From positions 1-8,155 of the forward strand of contig CAZFPO010000124.1 of assembly GCA_964521105.1 (NCBI GenBank): a stretch of DNA of 8,155 nt, read 5' to 3'. A program made the translations under genes and the position numbers. Source of the stretch: JAQUGA01 sp964521105 (GTDB lineage: Bacteria > Bacteroidota > Bacteroidia > Bacteroidales > WCHB1-69). Numbering within the stretch: the stretch's first letter is position 1; each line of letters starts with the position of its first letter. The notes below the pieces were generated by a model. That model was not told where the DNA came from and made no database searches. It saw nothing but the letters and a program-made list of their open reading frames with translations. Below, one piece after another: positions 1 to 6,391 of this stretch.

Positions 1-120
1 AAAAAGCCTCGTAGAGGCGACATTATGGTACATCAAACACACAACAATACCAAAAATCCTCGTAGAGGCGACATTATGGTACATCAAACAAAAAAAAATA
101 CCAAAGAGCCTCGTAGAGGC
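1..120 (-). terminator. Possible tandem weak terminators within the repeat array
   Basis: Read on the minus strand, each unit has a 4-5 bp stem with a 3-nt loop (GCCTC-TAC-GAGGC). The hairpins lie at 6-18, about 57-69 and 108-120. Unit 1 is followed by TTTTT, unit 2 by ATTTTT and unit 3 by TCTTT. The alkaline phosphatase gene ends at 172 on the same strand, so its transcript would run into all three. The stems are short, so individual strength would be low. This is an inference from position and shape only. Confidence 0.35.
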
Positions 121-134
121 GACATTATGGTGCA
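1..134. repeat. Tandem 51-bp repeat array, three units, truncated by window edge
   Basis: Three units start at 1, 52 and 103, exactly 51 bp apart. Each has a conserved block of about 28 bp that opens with the small palindrome CCTCGTAGAGG and continues GCGACATTATGGT and then RCATC. Units 1 and 2 also share most of the AT-rich remainder, including AAACA and AATACC. Unit 3 diverges after GCATC. The array begins at the first base, so it probably extends further left. Hairpin-bearing intergenic repeats of this type are common in Bacteroidota genomes, and their function is unknown. The stretch between hairpins is not variable in the way CRISPR spacers are. Confidence 0.9.
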
Positions 135-171
135 TCTTCAAGAATTTGCTCATTCTTAAACTCAAAAATCC

Positions 172-1563
172 CTAATTCTTCATCAACTCCAATAAATATC
201 TTGGAACATAAAAGCCTTTTCCATTATAAATCATTACAGTTTTTGTTGGAACAACCTTTCTGTTTTTATCGGGAGTTTTGGTAAGCCAAATTTCGCTCTT
301 ATTGGCTGGGATTCTAAGCTCAGTAGTCTTATTCTTGACCACAAAAACTGTTTCAAAAACATTCGAAGAGTCAATGCTGGTCGAATAATTTTTAAACAAT
401 TCAACAGCAGGAAAATAATAAAGATTGGTTAAACTATCTAAGGAATAATTTCCGAGAATTTCGCAAATGTATTTGTTTACATCCGTATTTTGAACTAATC
501 CAATAGGTCGATATCCTTTAGGATGATATATGGCTAAAAAAACATCTTCGCCAGTGTGCCCCATGCTTGTCCAACCAATCGCTGTTCTACTTGAAATTAT
601 TTTTGCTACAATTTTCACCACTTCCATTTGATCTTTCACACCTTTTTCGTTAGGTGCTTTATCATAAAAAGCAAGAATGGTTTCAATTTCTTTATCCGTC
701 AAATTTTCGATACCATACATATTTTTAAATGAATCTATTACCGCTTGTTTTGTTGGTTTTTCGGGAAACAAGTTTTTATAAATTTCTGCAGTATTTTTAC
801 ATTTTAAAATATTGGCAAACAAATCATTATATGATTTTTTATCATACCCTTTATTCATTGAATTGTTTCCTAACGAAATACCACCATTACCATGATCGGG
901 CAAAATAATTACAGCTGTATTACCATCTTTAATGGCATAATCTATGGCTTTTTTAACGGCGTCATCAAAAGCAATAAATTCCGAAATTACCCCAACTGGG
1001 TCGTTATCATGTGCCGACCAATCCACTTTACTCCCTTCTACCATTAAAAAAAATCCTTTCGGATTTTTTGACAGTATCGTAATTGCTTTTTCTGTCATTT
1101 CCGAAATGGAAGGTTCCTTTGCTGGATTTCTGTCAAAATCATTNNNNNNNNNNNNNNNNNNNNNNNNNNNNNNNNNNNNNNNNNNNNNNNNNNNNNNNNN
1201 NNNNNNNNNNNNNNNNNNNNNNNNNNNNNNNNNNNNNNNNNNNTAAATATCGTTTAATGTAGCATCGGGATATGTAGAAATATATCCGCTTCGCGATAAA
1301 TATCCCGTTGCATAAGCACTTCCTGTGGGTGCCGAATCGCCAATGGGTGCATCTGACGAATGAGTACGCACCAACCCGCAAATATATGGATCTACGGCAT
1401 TTAGCTTTCCTTGTCGATACCACCTAACGATGCTTAACACATCAACACTAGTCCCATCAGGTATCATTAAAATTACATTTTTTACCTGCTTGTCTTGTCC
1501 AATTATTTGTACAGAAACAACACTAAAAAACAAAACCCAAACAACTTGAATAAACTTTTTCAT
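172..1563 (-). CDS. Secreted alkaline phosphatase (PF00245 family), interrupted by an assembly gap
   Basis: A phosphomonoesterase of the zinc/magnesium alkaline phosphatase family, expected in the periplasm to release phosphate from organic esters. Residues 1-22 form a hydrophobic signal peptide. Visible active-site parts are the metal-binding Asp36 in ILMIPDG, the nucleophile Ser77 in GDSAPTGSAYATG, then after the gap E176, D181 and H185 in VEGSKVDWSAH, D223-H224 in LPDHGNGG, and the late metal His in MGHTGED. The GDSAPT...ATGY and SKVDW forms resemble Bacteroides enzymes. A run of 100 Ns replaces residues 107-140 as drawn. The segment that normally carries the THATP-type magnesium site is missing, so the true protein is longer than 463 residues. 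The ATG start puts the signal peptide first and has no Shine-Dalgarno site. The gene is transcribed divergently from the DUF1338 gene. It is not a sulfatase, because no CxPxR motif is visible. Confidence 0.93.
   Translation of the reverse strand: MKKFIQVVWVLFFSVVSVQIIGQDKQVKNVILMIPDGTSVDVLSIVRWYRQGKLNAVDPYICGLVRTHSSDAPIGDSAPTGSAYATGYLSRSGYISTYPDATLNDIXXXXXXXXXXXXXXXXXXXXXXXXXXXXXXXXXXNDFDRNPAKEPSISEMTEKAITILSKNPKGFFLMVEGSKVDWSAHDNDPVGVISEFIAFDDAVKKAIDYAIKDGNTAVIILPDHGNGGISLGNNSMNKGYDKKSYNDLFANILKCKNTAEIYKNLFPEKPTKQAVIDSFKNMYGIENLTDKEIETILAFYDKAPNEKGVKDQMEVVKIVAKIISSRTAIGWTSMGHTGEDVFLAIYHPKGYRPIGLVQNTDVNKYICEILGNYSLDSLTNLYYFPAVELFKNYSTSIDSSNVFETVFVVKNKTTELRIPANKSEIWLTKTPDKNRKVVPTKTVMIYNGKGFYVPRYLLELMKN
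1144..1243. other. Scaffold gap of exactly 100 Ns
   Basis: One hundred consecutive Ns, a conventional placeholder for a gap of unknown length, lie inside the alkaline phosphatase gene. The reading frame happens to match on both sides, but this says nothing about the true length. From memory of the family, the missing segment should be well over 100 residues, so the real gap is probably several hundred bp. Confidence 0.97.
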
Positions 1564-1577
1564 TACATTTTTTTCAA

Positions 1578-1585
1578 CAAAGATA
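1578..1585 (-). promoter_or_regulatory. Candidate -7 box for the alkaline phosphatase gene
   Basis: On the minus strand this reads TATCTTTG, an exact match to the Bacteroidota -7 consensus TAnnTTTG, 14 bp upstream of the ATG. A TTTG that could act as the -33 element lies at 1599-1602. The 13-bp spacing is shorter than the usual 17-23, and the leader would be only a few nucleotides long. No Pho-box-type operator is recognised. Confidence 0.3.
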
Positions 1586-1632
1586 TATTGTTTTTAAACA
1601 AAATAAATTTTTAATATATTAACATTGAACAA

Positions 1633-1662
1633 TTTTGAATTTTTAAAGTTTATGTACTATTG
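1633..1662 (+). promoter_or_regulatory. Candidate promoter for the DUF1338 gene
   Basis: TTTTG at 1633-1637 could be the -33 element and TACTATTG at 1655-1662 the -7 element, with one mismatch to TAnnTTTG. The 17-bp spacing fits Bacteroidota sigma-ABfr promoters. The predicted leader would be about 25-30 nt before the ATG at 1696. The DNA is so AT-rich that a chance match is possible. Confidence 0.4.
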
Positions 1663-1695
1663 TTTAAATTTTAAAATCTACTTATAAATCATAAA

Positions 1696-2505
1696 ATGAA
1701 TCATACTGAATTAATTGACATTTTGTGGGTTGATTATTGTAAAAAAAGCCCTTATGTTAAAAAAGTTTACGATTTGCTAATCGAACAAGGCGAAAATGTT
1801 ATTAACGACCATATCGCTTTTAGAACATTTAATTTACCAGAAATAAACATATCAGTATTATCCATTCCAATAATTAATGCGGGTTATGAAGAAAAAGGAA
1901 GCTTTGTTTTTGAGGAGAAAAAATTAATCGCAAAGCACTTTAAACACAAAAACGACCCAAATGCACCATTAATTATTATCAGCGAATTAATGGTTCAACG
2001 ATTTAGTTCATACTTGCAAAATACCGTTAAACGCCTCGTGAAAGAAATTCCTATTAATATTATTGCATCCGACAATTTAATCTTTTTGGGAAATAACTGG
2101 GGAAAGCCCTCTTTTGAAGTATATGAACAATTGCGAAGCGAATCAGAATATGCTGCTTGGGTATACGTTAACGGTTTTACTGCCAATCATTTTACCGTAA
2201 GTGTTAACCATTTAAAAAAATTTAATTCAATTTATCAACTTAATGATTTCCTTAAATCAAAAGGTTTTTTAATGAACAACCCCGAACAGGAAGTTCAAGG
2301 CTCACCCGAAGAATTACTTGAACAATCGAGCATAAAAGCAGAACTGAAAAAAGTTGAATTTATTGAAGGTACTTTTGAAGTTACATCTTGTTATTACGAA
2401 TTTACTAAACGATACAAAAATAGTAAAGGAGAACTTTTTTCGGGCTTTATTGCTAAATCGGCGGATAAAATTTTTCAAAGTACCGATTTATACGTCAAAA
2501 ACTAG
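1696..2505 (+). CDS. DUF1338 family protein (short form of the 2-oxoadipate dioxygenase/decarboxylase fold)
   Basis: A 269-residue protein recognised as DUF1338. The characterised member, HglS of Pseudomonas putida, is a longer Fe(II) enzyme that converts 2-oxoadipate to 2-hydroxyglutarate in lysine breakdown. Candidate metal ligands are H39 in NDHIAFRTF, H165 in ANHFTVSVN and E235 in CYYEFTKRY. R43 in the first motif could bind the substrate carboxylate. The GSPEELLEQSS stretch near residues 202-212 is also typical of the family. No signal peptide or membrane segment is seen, so it is probably cytoplasmic. At 269 residues it is much shorter than HglS, so the same substrate should not be assumed. 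There are no lysine catabolism genes nearby. The start is the first in-frame ATG after an A-rich leader without a Shine-Dalgarno site. The gene is alone on its strand and ends 25 bp before a convergent gene. Confidence 0.85.
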   Translation: MNHTELIDILWVDYCKKSPYVKKVYDLLIEQGENVINDHIAFRTFNLPEINISVLSIPIINAGYEEKGSFVFEEKKLIAKHFKHKNDPNAPLIIISELMVQRFSSYLQNTVKRLVKEIPINIIASDNLIFLGNNWGKPSFEVYEQLRSESEYAAWVYVNGFTANHFTVSVNHLKKFNSIYQLNDFLKSKGFLMNNPEQEVQGSPEELLEQSSIKAELKKVEFIEGTFEVTSCYYEFTKRYKNSKGELFSGFIAKSADKIFQSTDLYVKN

Positions 2506-2522
2506 ATGAAATTAATTGATTT

Positions 2523-2554
2523 CCCGAAAATCACCATTTCTTGTATTTTTCGGG
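2523..2554. terminator. Possible bidirectional terminator hairpin between convergent genes
   Basis: CCCGAAAA at 2523-2530 and TTTTCGGG at 2547-2554 are perfect 8-bp arms with a 16-nt loop. They straddle the stop codon of the minus-strand gene and lie just after the DUF1338 stop at 2505. Placement between convergent genes fits termination in both directions. The loop is large and no uninterrupted T-run follows, so support is modest. Confidence 0.35.
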
Positions 2555-3244
2555 TAGTTTCTTCTCAAACGACTTCATCTGTTCTTGAGTCAAGTTTTTT
2601 GTAACAGAATAGTTCTCTCTGCTCAAATATTGTATCATAATTGGGTAACTATATTTTGAATTTACATTAACTAAAGCATCATCTAAAAAACTATAAACAT
2701 TAAATGTCCAGTAATTATGATTTTTATATGAATTCATATTCATCGTAATAATTTCATAATTTCCATCGTTATCAAAATCTCTTTCTGTTCTATCTTTCTC
2801 TATCATATCGTCAAACGAAATTAACGTAAAATCGTTATTCAGTTTTTGAAATAAATAAAGAACATTTTTAAAAAGTGATGCAATACCACATCCACCATAC
2901 GGTATTATCAATTTAATGTCTTTTAATCCGTCTCCATTAATGTCTGCTACATATATTTTATCTAAAAAATGAATTAATATCTTTCCATCAAACACTTTAA
3001 TAATCTTATTATTTCGATATAGCTTTATGGTGGTACTATCCTCATCATTTTTATATGAAAAGTTAAGTTTTAACGCAGCTCCATCGTTAAAAAAGTTGGG
3101 CATATTCATTTCATAATAACCCTTAAACTCGTCTTTAAAAGTGAATTTCTGAGTTTTTACCGCTTCAAATTTTTCAAAAGAATATTGTGCATTTACGGTA
3201 AGAGTAACTATTAAAAATAGGTTGAGTAAAAATTGAAATTTCAT
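2531..3244 (-). CDS. Secreted protein with two calcium-loop motifs, function unknown
   Basis: I do not recognise a specific family for this 237-residue protein. Residues 1-20 (MKFQFLLNLFLIVTLTVNAQ) are a clear signal peptide with a likely cleavage after Ala19, so the product should be periplasmic or secreted. Two acidic loops resemble the DxDxDGxxD/E calcium-binding loops of FG-GAP/VCBS or EF-hand-like proteins: ADINGDGLKDI near residues 100-110, and DFDNDGNYEI near 156-165. The loops are about 55 residues apart, each followed by a beta-rich hydrophobic stretch, as in FG-GAP blades. Two blades are too few for a full propeller, so it may be a small fragment-like relative or a different fold. 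There is no lipobox, type IX C-terminal sorting domain or catalytic motif that I can see. The tail is lysine-rich (EKKLPEKYKKW). The gene stands alone between two convergent or divergent neighbours. Confidence 0.8.
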   Translation of the reverse strand: MKFQFLLNLFLIVTLTVNAQYSFEKFEAVKTQKFTFKDEFKGYYEMNMPNFFNDGAALKLNFSYKNDEDSTTIKLYRNNKIIKVFDGKILIHFLDKIYVADINGDGLKDIKLIIPYGGCGIASLFKNVLYLFQKLNNDFTLISFDDMIEKDRTERDFDNDGNYEIITMNMNSYKNHNYWTFNVYSFLDDALVNVNSKYSYPIMIQYLSRENYSVTKNLTQEQMKSFEKKLPEKYKKW

Positions 3245-3316
3245 AGTACATCATTAATTGGTTAAAATAGTAAACACTTATGTTTTAATTTTTTAAAGTG
3301 ATTTTTCGGGGTCAAT

Positions 3317-3339
3317 TCAATATTTTATTGACAAATTTA
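3317..3339 (-). promoter_or_regulatory. Candidate -7 box with an adjacent inverted repeat, for the secreted-protein gene
   Basis: On the minus strand 3332-3339 reads TAAATTTG, an exact TAnnTTTG match about 88 bp upstream of the ATG. The inverted repeat TCAATA-TTT-TATTGA (3317-3331) starts immediately downstream, where the transcription start would fall, which is an operator-like position. No convincing -33 TTG lies at the normal distance, so this is weak. Confidence 0.3.
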
Positions 3340-3541
3340 TAAAAATTAGTCTTAAAATAGATTTTTCGGTTTTCAACATTGAAATATATTTATTTGGTGA
3401 CTTTTTTATAGAATATAGTTGTCCTAATAAATTCATATTGTCATTATTCACCATTACTTTTTCAACTATTTAAAACACTTTTAACATTAAATATTATTGT
3501 TAAATTATCTTATTTATTCCTGAAACTTTAACAAAACAGCT

Positions 3542-3549
3542 TAATTTTG
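3542..3549 (+). promoter_or_regulatory. Candidate -7 box for nhaA
   Basis: TAATTTTG is an exact match to the Bacteroidota -7 consensus TAnnTTTG, about 85 bp upstream of the nhaA ATG. No clear TTG -33 element is found 17-23 bp before it. The leader is A-rich with AAAAAAG directly before the ATG and no Shine-Dalgarno site. Confidence 0.35.
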
Positions 3550-3634
3550 AACAAACTTTATAACAAAGGTTTATATATGGCATTTTTTCAATGATAATTA
3601 CAAGCAAAAAAAATATTTTTAACAGATAAAAAAG

Positions 3635-4783
3635 ATGACACTAACAAGGCTATATAAAGAATTTTTTGAAAGTGAAAAAATCGGAGGATTGATTCTATTA
3701 TTTGCTACGGTAACATCTCTTTTTCTTGCAAACTCAGGCTTTCAGGCAGATTATATTAATTTTTGGAATTATAAAATCAATGAACACAGTTTAGTTCATT
3801 GGATAAATGACGGTTTTATGGCTATTTTTTTTCTACTTATCGGACTTGAGTTAGAAAGAGAAATTTACATAGGAGAACTTTCCAACATCAAAAAGACATC
3901 ATTACCATTTTTTGCTGCTATGGGAGGAATGCTTGTTCCTGCCGGGCTTTTTATATTGCTAAATTTAAACTCCCAAAATATCTCAGGAGCAGGAATTCCG
4001 ATGGCAACCGACATTGCTTTTGCTATAGGTATCTTATCGCTTTTAGGCAAAAGTGTTCCAAACTCTCTAAAAATATTTTTAACAGCATTAGCCGTAATTG
4101 ACGATTTAGGAGCAATAATAGTTATTGCCGTTTTTTATACAAGCTCAATAGCATTCATAAACTTATTTATTGCGTTAAGTATCTTTATTTTTTTACTTGT
4201 GCTAAATCGTTTGAAAGTGTATAATTTAATACCTTATATTATAGGTGGTATTGCCATGTGGTATTTTTTTCTGAACTCAGGGATACATGCAACAATTACA
4301 GGGGTTTTATTAGCTTTCGCTATACCATTTGGAAGTGGTATGAAAAAAACTCCTTCATATATTCTTCAACATTTTTTGCATAAGCCAGTTGCCTTTTTTA
4401 TTCTTCCGCTATTTGCCTTAGCAAATACTGCTATTGCCATCGGAAACAATTGGTACATGGGCTTAGAACAATCATACAGTATAGGCATAATTGCAGGCTT
4501 GATGATTGGAAAACCACTAGGAATTTTTCTGTTTTCATATTTAGGTGTTTTAATAGGACTTTGTAATTTACCCGAGGATTTAAATTGGAAAAACATTATT
4601 GGTGTAGGTTTTTTAGGAGGTATCGGTTTTACTATGTCAATATTTATTACCCTTCTTGCATTTGATGATTCGGAAATGATAATAAATTCGAAAATTTCAA
4701 TCATAATAGCGTCAATTATTGCCGCTATAATTGGTTTTTTTATTCTAAAATTGACAGTAAAGAAAAGCAAATTAACCAATTAG
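3635..4783 (+). CDS. nhaA: Na+/H+ antiporter NhaA
   Basis: An inner-membrane antiporter that exports Na+ (or Li+) in exchange for protons, supporting pH and sodium homeostasis. The 382 residues, close to the usual NhaA length, are almost entirely hydrophobic helices, and the family has 12 transmembrane segments. Diagnostic motifs are all present: GLELERE at 70-76 (pH-sensor region), MATDIAFA at 123-130 with the unwound-helix T125 and D126, the ion-binding pair D156-D157 in AVIDDLGAI, H218 in SGIHATITG, the lysine K293 in IGKPLGIF, and FLGGIGFTMSIFI near the C-terminus. The ATG start gives the typical short amphipathic N-terminus. It is a single gene with a long upstream region, and it ends 45 bp before the convergent rlpA-like gene. 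Only the NhaA type fits; the NhaB and NhaD families lack these motifs. Confidence 0.97.
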   Translation: MTLTRLYKEFFESEKIGGLILLFATVTSLFLANSGFQADYINFWNYKINEHSLVHWINDGFMAIFFLLIGLELEREIYIGELSNIKKTSLPFFAAMGGMLVPAGLFILLNLNSQNISGAGIPMATDIAFAIGILSLLGKSVPNSLKIFLTALAVIDDLGAIIVIAVFYTSSIAFINLFIALSIFIFLLVLNRLKVYNLIPYIIGGIAMWYFFLNSGIHATITGVLLAFAIPFGSGMKKTPSYILQHFLHKPVAFFILPLFALANTAIAIGNNWYMGLEQSYSIGIIAGLMIGKPLGIFLFSYLGVLIGLCNLPEDLNWKNIIGVGFLGGIGFTMSIFITLLAFDDSEMIINSKISIIIASIIAAIIGFFILKLTVKKSKLTN

Positions 4784-4828
4784 CCACAATTGTGAAAGCA
4801 CTCCTTTGAGGGATTTTAAATTTAATGA

Positions 4829-6280
4829 TTAATTATTGGCTGTTAACCGTAAATTTATATACGAAGTAATAAATGCCTCCGGATAAACAGTTCTAATTTT
4901 TTCCAAATTCGATTTACAACTATTGTAATCCATTGTTTTTGATGCAATAACCCTATACATGGGCATATCCGAGCGATCAATTTCCTGAATACAAACCCAA
5001 TCGTTGGTTAATTCCAACACTTTATCGTATGTAATTATTGCATTGGATTTTAAAGCAAATGCCCCAATTTGAATACACCAACCACTCAACGTATCATTTT
5101 CCATGCACATCCATCTCGAACGCTTCATTTCTATCGGAGCTTTTTTCACCTCTTTTGTAGTTTTTAATTCTACAATTTCATTTGGTTTTTCTATAATTAT
5201 AGGTTTAACAACCTTCGTTTCGACTTGTTTCTTCTTTTCAATCGGAGCTACCACTCCACTCTTTTTATCTGTAGAAGGAGTTTCTTTAATTTTTGATATT
5301 ACCGGTTGATTTACCTCTTTTACAACTGGCTTATTTACAATTGTTTCTTGAGTAACATTGGGTTTTATACTTTTCGATTGATTTTTTTTCTCAATTACTT
5401 TAGCAAATGCTACTATGTTATCGGTTTCGGGCTTAACCTCAACAGTATGATTTTCATCTTTATATAAAAGAACATTCGTTTCGCCAATATTCCAAGTTGT
5501 TTCGTTATTCTCTATTAAAATATTGTTCGTTGGAAAAGTTTTTTGGAAAACAACACTTTCAGCAACGTTTAAAGTTGTCGGTGATTTTTCCACAACAGCT
5601 TTTTCTACAATTTTGCTTTCTGCCTTGTTTTCAATTGATTGAGCAAATGACTTTATTTTTTCAGTATCCGGTTTAATTCCGGTATTTTGGGTATTAACAT
5701 TAAATAAATTGGGATTATTTTTGCCAATATTCCAAGCTGATTCTGGACTATTAGGAACTTCATTCCTTGGTTTTACGTTTGTTTTAGCAGTTTTTGTGGT
5801 TGTTTTTATTTCAGTATTACTTAACAGCATCGAGTTTTGAGCATCATTCATTTTAACAAACATTTCGGGGTCATTTTTACCCCAACTTATTACCTCCATT
5901 CTAACATCAGCAACTCCTGCCCTAACAAAACCAAGAACTTCGGCAACACCTTTCGACACATCTAAATGACGACCTTCAATAAAAGGTCCACGGTCGTTTA
6001 TCCGAACAATTGCCGAACGACTATTGTTTAAATTTGTTACTTTTACTATGGTGTGGAAGGGCCAATAGCGATGGGCTGCTGTCATTTGTGATGGTCGGAA
6101 AATTTCACCATTTGCAGTGTGATTTCCTGCGAACTCGTTTCCATAAAACGAGGCTTTACCATAAAATACTCGCCCTTCGTTTTCAGCCGAAGTAAACACT
6201 TGCGAATAAATTCTTATCGTACTAAATAGAAGTAAAAAATATAGTAGACAAATTCTAAATTGTGCTTTACATTTGAACAT
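4829..6280 (-). CDS. rlpA: RlpA-like septal ring protein with DPBB and SPOR domains
   Basis: Probably a periplasmic cell-wall protein of the RlpA family; some members are lytic transglycosylases acting on peptidoglycan stripped of stem peptides at the septum. From the ATG at 6280 it has 483 residues. A signal peptide spans about 1-27 (hydrophobic LLYFLLLFS, ending IYSQ) and lacks a lipobox, unlike the E. coli lipoprotein. The double-psi beta-barrel spans about 38-131 with GKASFYG, NGEIF, MTAAHR, NDRGPF and HLDVSKG. A long Lys/Glu/Thr-rich linker follows (about 132-390) and contains repeats around WNIG. A SPOR domain occupies about 399-475, starting GWCIQIGAFA, and should bind denuded glycan strands. 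An in-frame GTG at 6289 lies three codons upstream, but the ATG is preferred because AAGG lies 8 nt before it. The gene is monocistronic and divergent from rubrerythrin. Confidence 0.9.
   Translation of the reverse strand: MFKCKAQFRICLLYFLLLFSTIRIYSQVFTSAENEGRVFYGKASFYGNEFAGNHTANGEIFRPSQMTAAHRYWPFHTIVKVTNLNNSRSAIVRINDRGPFIEGRHLDVSKGVAEVLGFVRAGVADVRMEVISWGKNDPEMFVKMNDAQNSMLLSNTEIKTTTKTAKTNVKPRNEVPNSPESAWNIGKNNPNLFNVNTQNTGIKPDTEKIKSFAQSIENKAESKIVEKAVVEKSPTTLNVAESVVFQKTFPTNNILIENNETTWNIGETNVLLYKDENHTVEVKPETDNIVAFAKVIEKKNQSKSIKPNVTQETIVNKPVVKEVNQPVISKIKETPSTDKKSGVVAPIEKKKQVETKVVKPIIIEKPNEIVELKTTKEVKKAPIEMKRSRWMCMENDTLSGWCIQIGAFALKSNAIITYDKVLELTNDWVCIQEIDRSDMPMYRVIASKTMDYNSCKSNLEKIRTVYPEAFITSYINLRLTANN
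5372..5890 (-). repeat. Internal WNIG repeats in the RlpA linker
   Basis: Two units of about 43 residues are exactly 80 codons apart (residues 181-223, coordinates 5612-5740; residues 261-303, coordinates 5372-5500). Both follow the order WNIG, then a KP-[DE]-T-[ED] motif, then a FA-x-x-IE-K helix-like stretch ending in SK. At the DNA level both contain GCCAATATTCCAAG (5723-5736 and 5483-5496). A shorter, more diverged copy, ISWGKNDPEMF (5855-5890), directly follows the DPBB domain and resembles WNIGKNNPNLF in the first full unit. Confidence 0.75.
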
Positions 6281-6288
6281 AATTTTCA

Positions 6289-6292
6289 CCTT
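6289..6292 (-). promoter_or_regulatory. Ribosome binding site that decides the rlpA start
   Basis: On the minus strand AAGG sits 8 nt upstream of the ATG at 6280 (AAGG-TGAAAATT-ATG). It overlaps the alternative GTG at 6289, so use of that GTG would leave no site of its own. Shine-Dalgarno sites are rare among the other genes here, which makes this one informative. Confidence 0.55.
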
Positions 6293-6294
6293 AC

Positions 6295-6312
6295 TGTTTT
6301 GAAATCAAAACA
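6295..6312. promoter_or_regulatory. 18-bp palindrome between rlpA and rubrerythrin
   Basis: TGTTTTGA-AA-TCAAAACA is a perfect inverted repeat with 8-bp arms and a 2-bp centre. It lies 15 bp upstream of the rlpA start and 80 bp upstream of rubrerythrin. The size and symmetry would suit a dimeric regulator, but the spacing does not match the Crp/Fnr consensus (TTGA-N6-TCAA) and no regulator is encoded nearby. Confidence 0.35.
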
Positions 6313-6391
6313 TTTTAAATTTAAACCGACTTTTATATACGAAAAAATTATATTTTAGTTTCAAAAAATAAATTAACCAAACTATTAACCC

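Larger units (their letters stand above)
3245..3634. other. Gene-free 390-bp divergent intergenic region
   Basis: This very AT-rich region separates the secreted-protein gene (minus) from nhaA (plus) and should hold both promoters. It contains no ORF longer than a few codons and no RNA gene or riboswitch that I recognise. Visible items are one exact TAnnTTTG match for each strand, a short inverted repeat at 3317-3331, and GATTTTTCGG at 3300-3309 and again at 3360-3369, exactly 60 bp apart. Confidence 0.7.

Noticed and set aside
1..134. CRISPR array
   Set aside because: The regularly spaced units share most of their intervening sequence too, the palindrome is very short, and no cas genes are present. 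It is a tandem repeat.
1..159. Definite coding sequence for a 17-residue-repeat peptide
   Set aside because: Two of the three forward frames are open across the repeats, there is no visible start, and similar intergenic repeats are common. Kept as a finding only.
944..1246. Plus-strand reading frame running into the gap
   Set aside because: It is the antisense shadow of the alkaline phosphatase gene, whose active-site motifs are clear on the other strand.
1139..1423. Second minus-strand frame overlapping the gap
   Set aside because: It is an out-of-frame reading of the alkaline phosphatase N-terminal half, extended only by the Ns. It has no recognisable domain.
4366..4779. 137-residue minus-strand frame inside nhaA
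   Set aside because: It is antisense to conserved NhaA transmembrane helices and resembles no family. It is a compositional shadow.
4785..4794. CACAATTGTG palindrome just after the nhaA stop
   Set aside because: Ten bases with no loop are expected by chance in AT-rich DNA, and no T-run follows. It is not a usable terminator.
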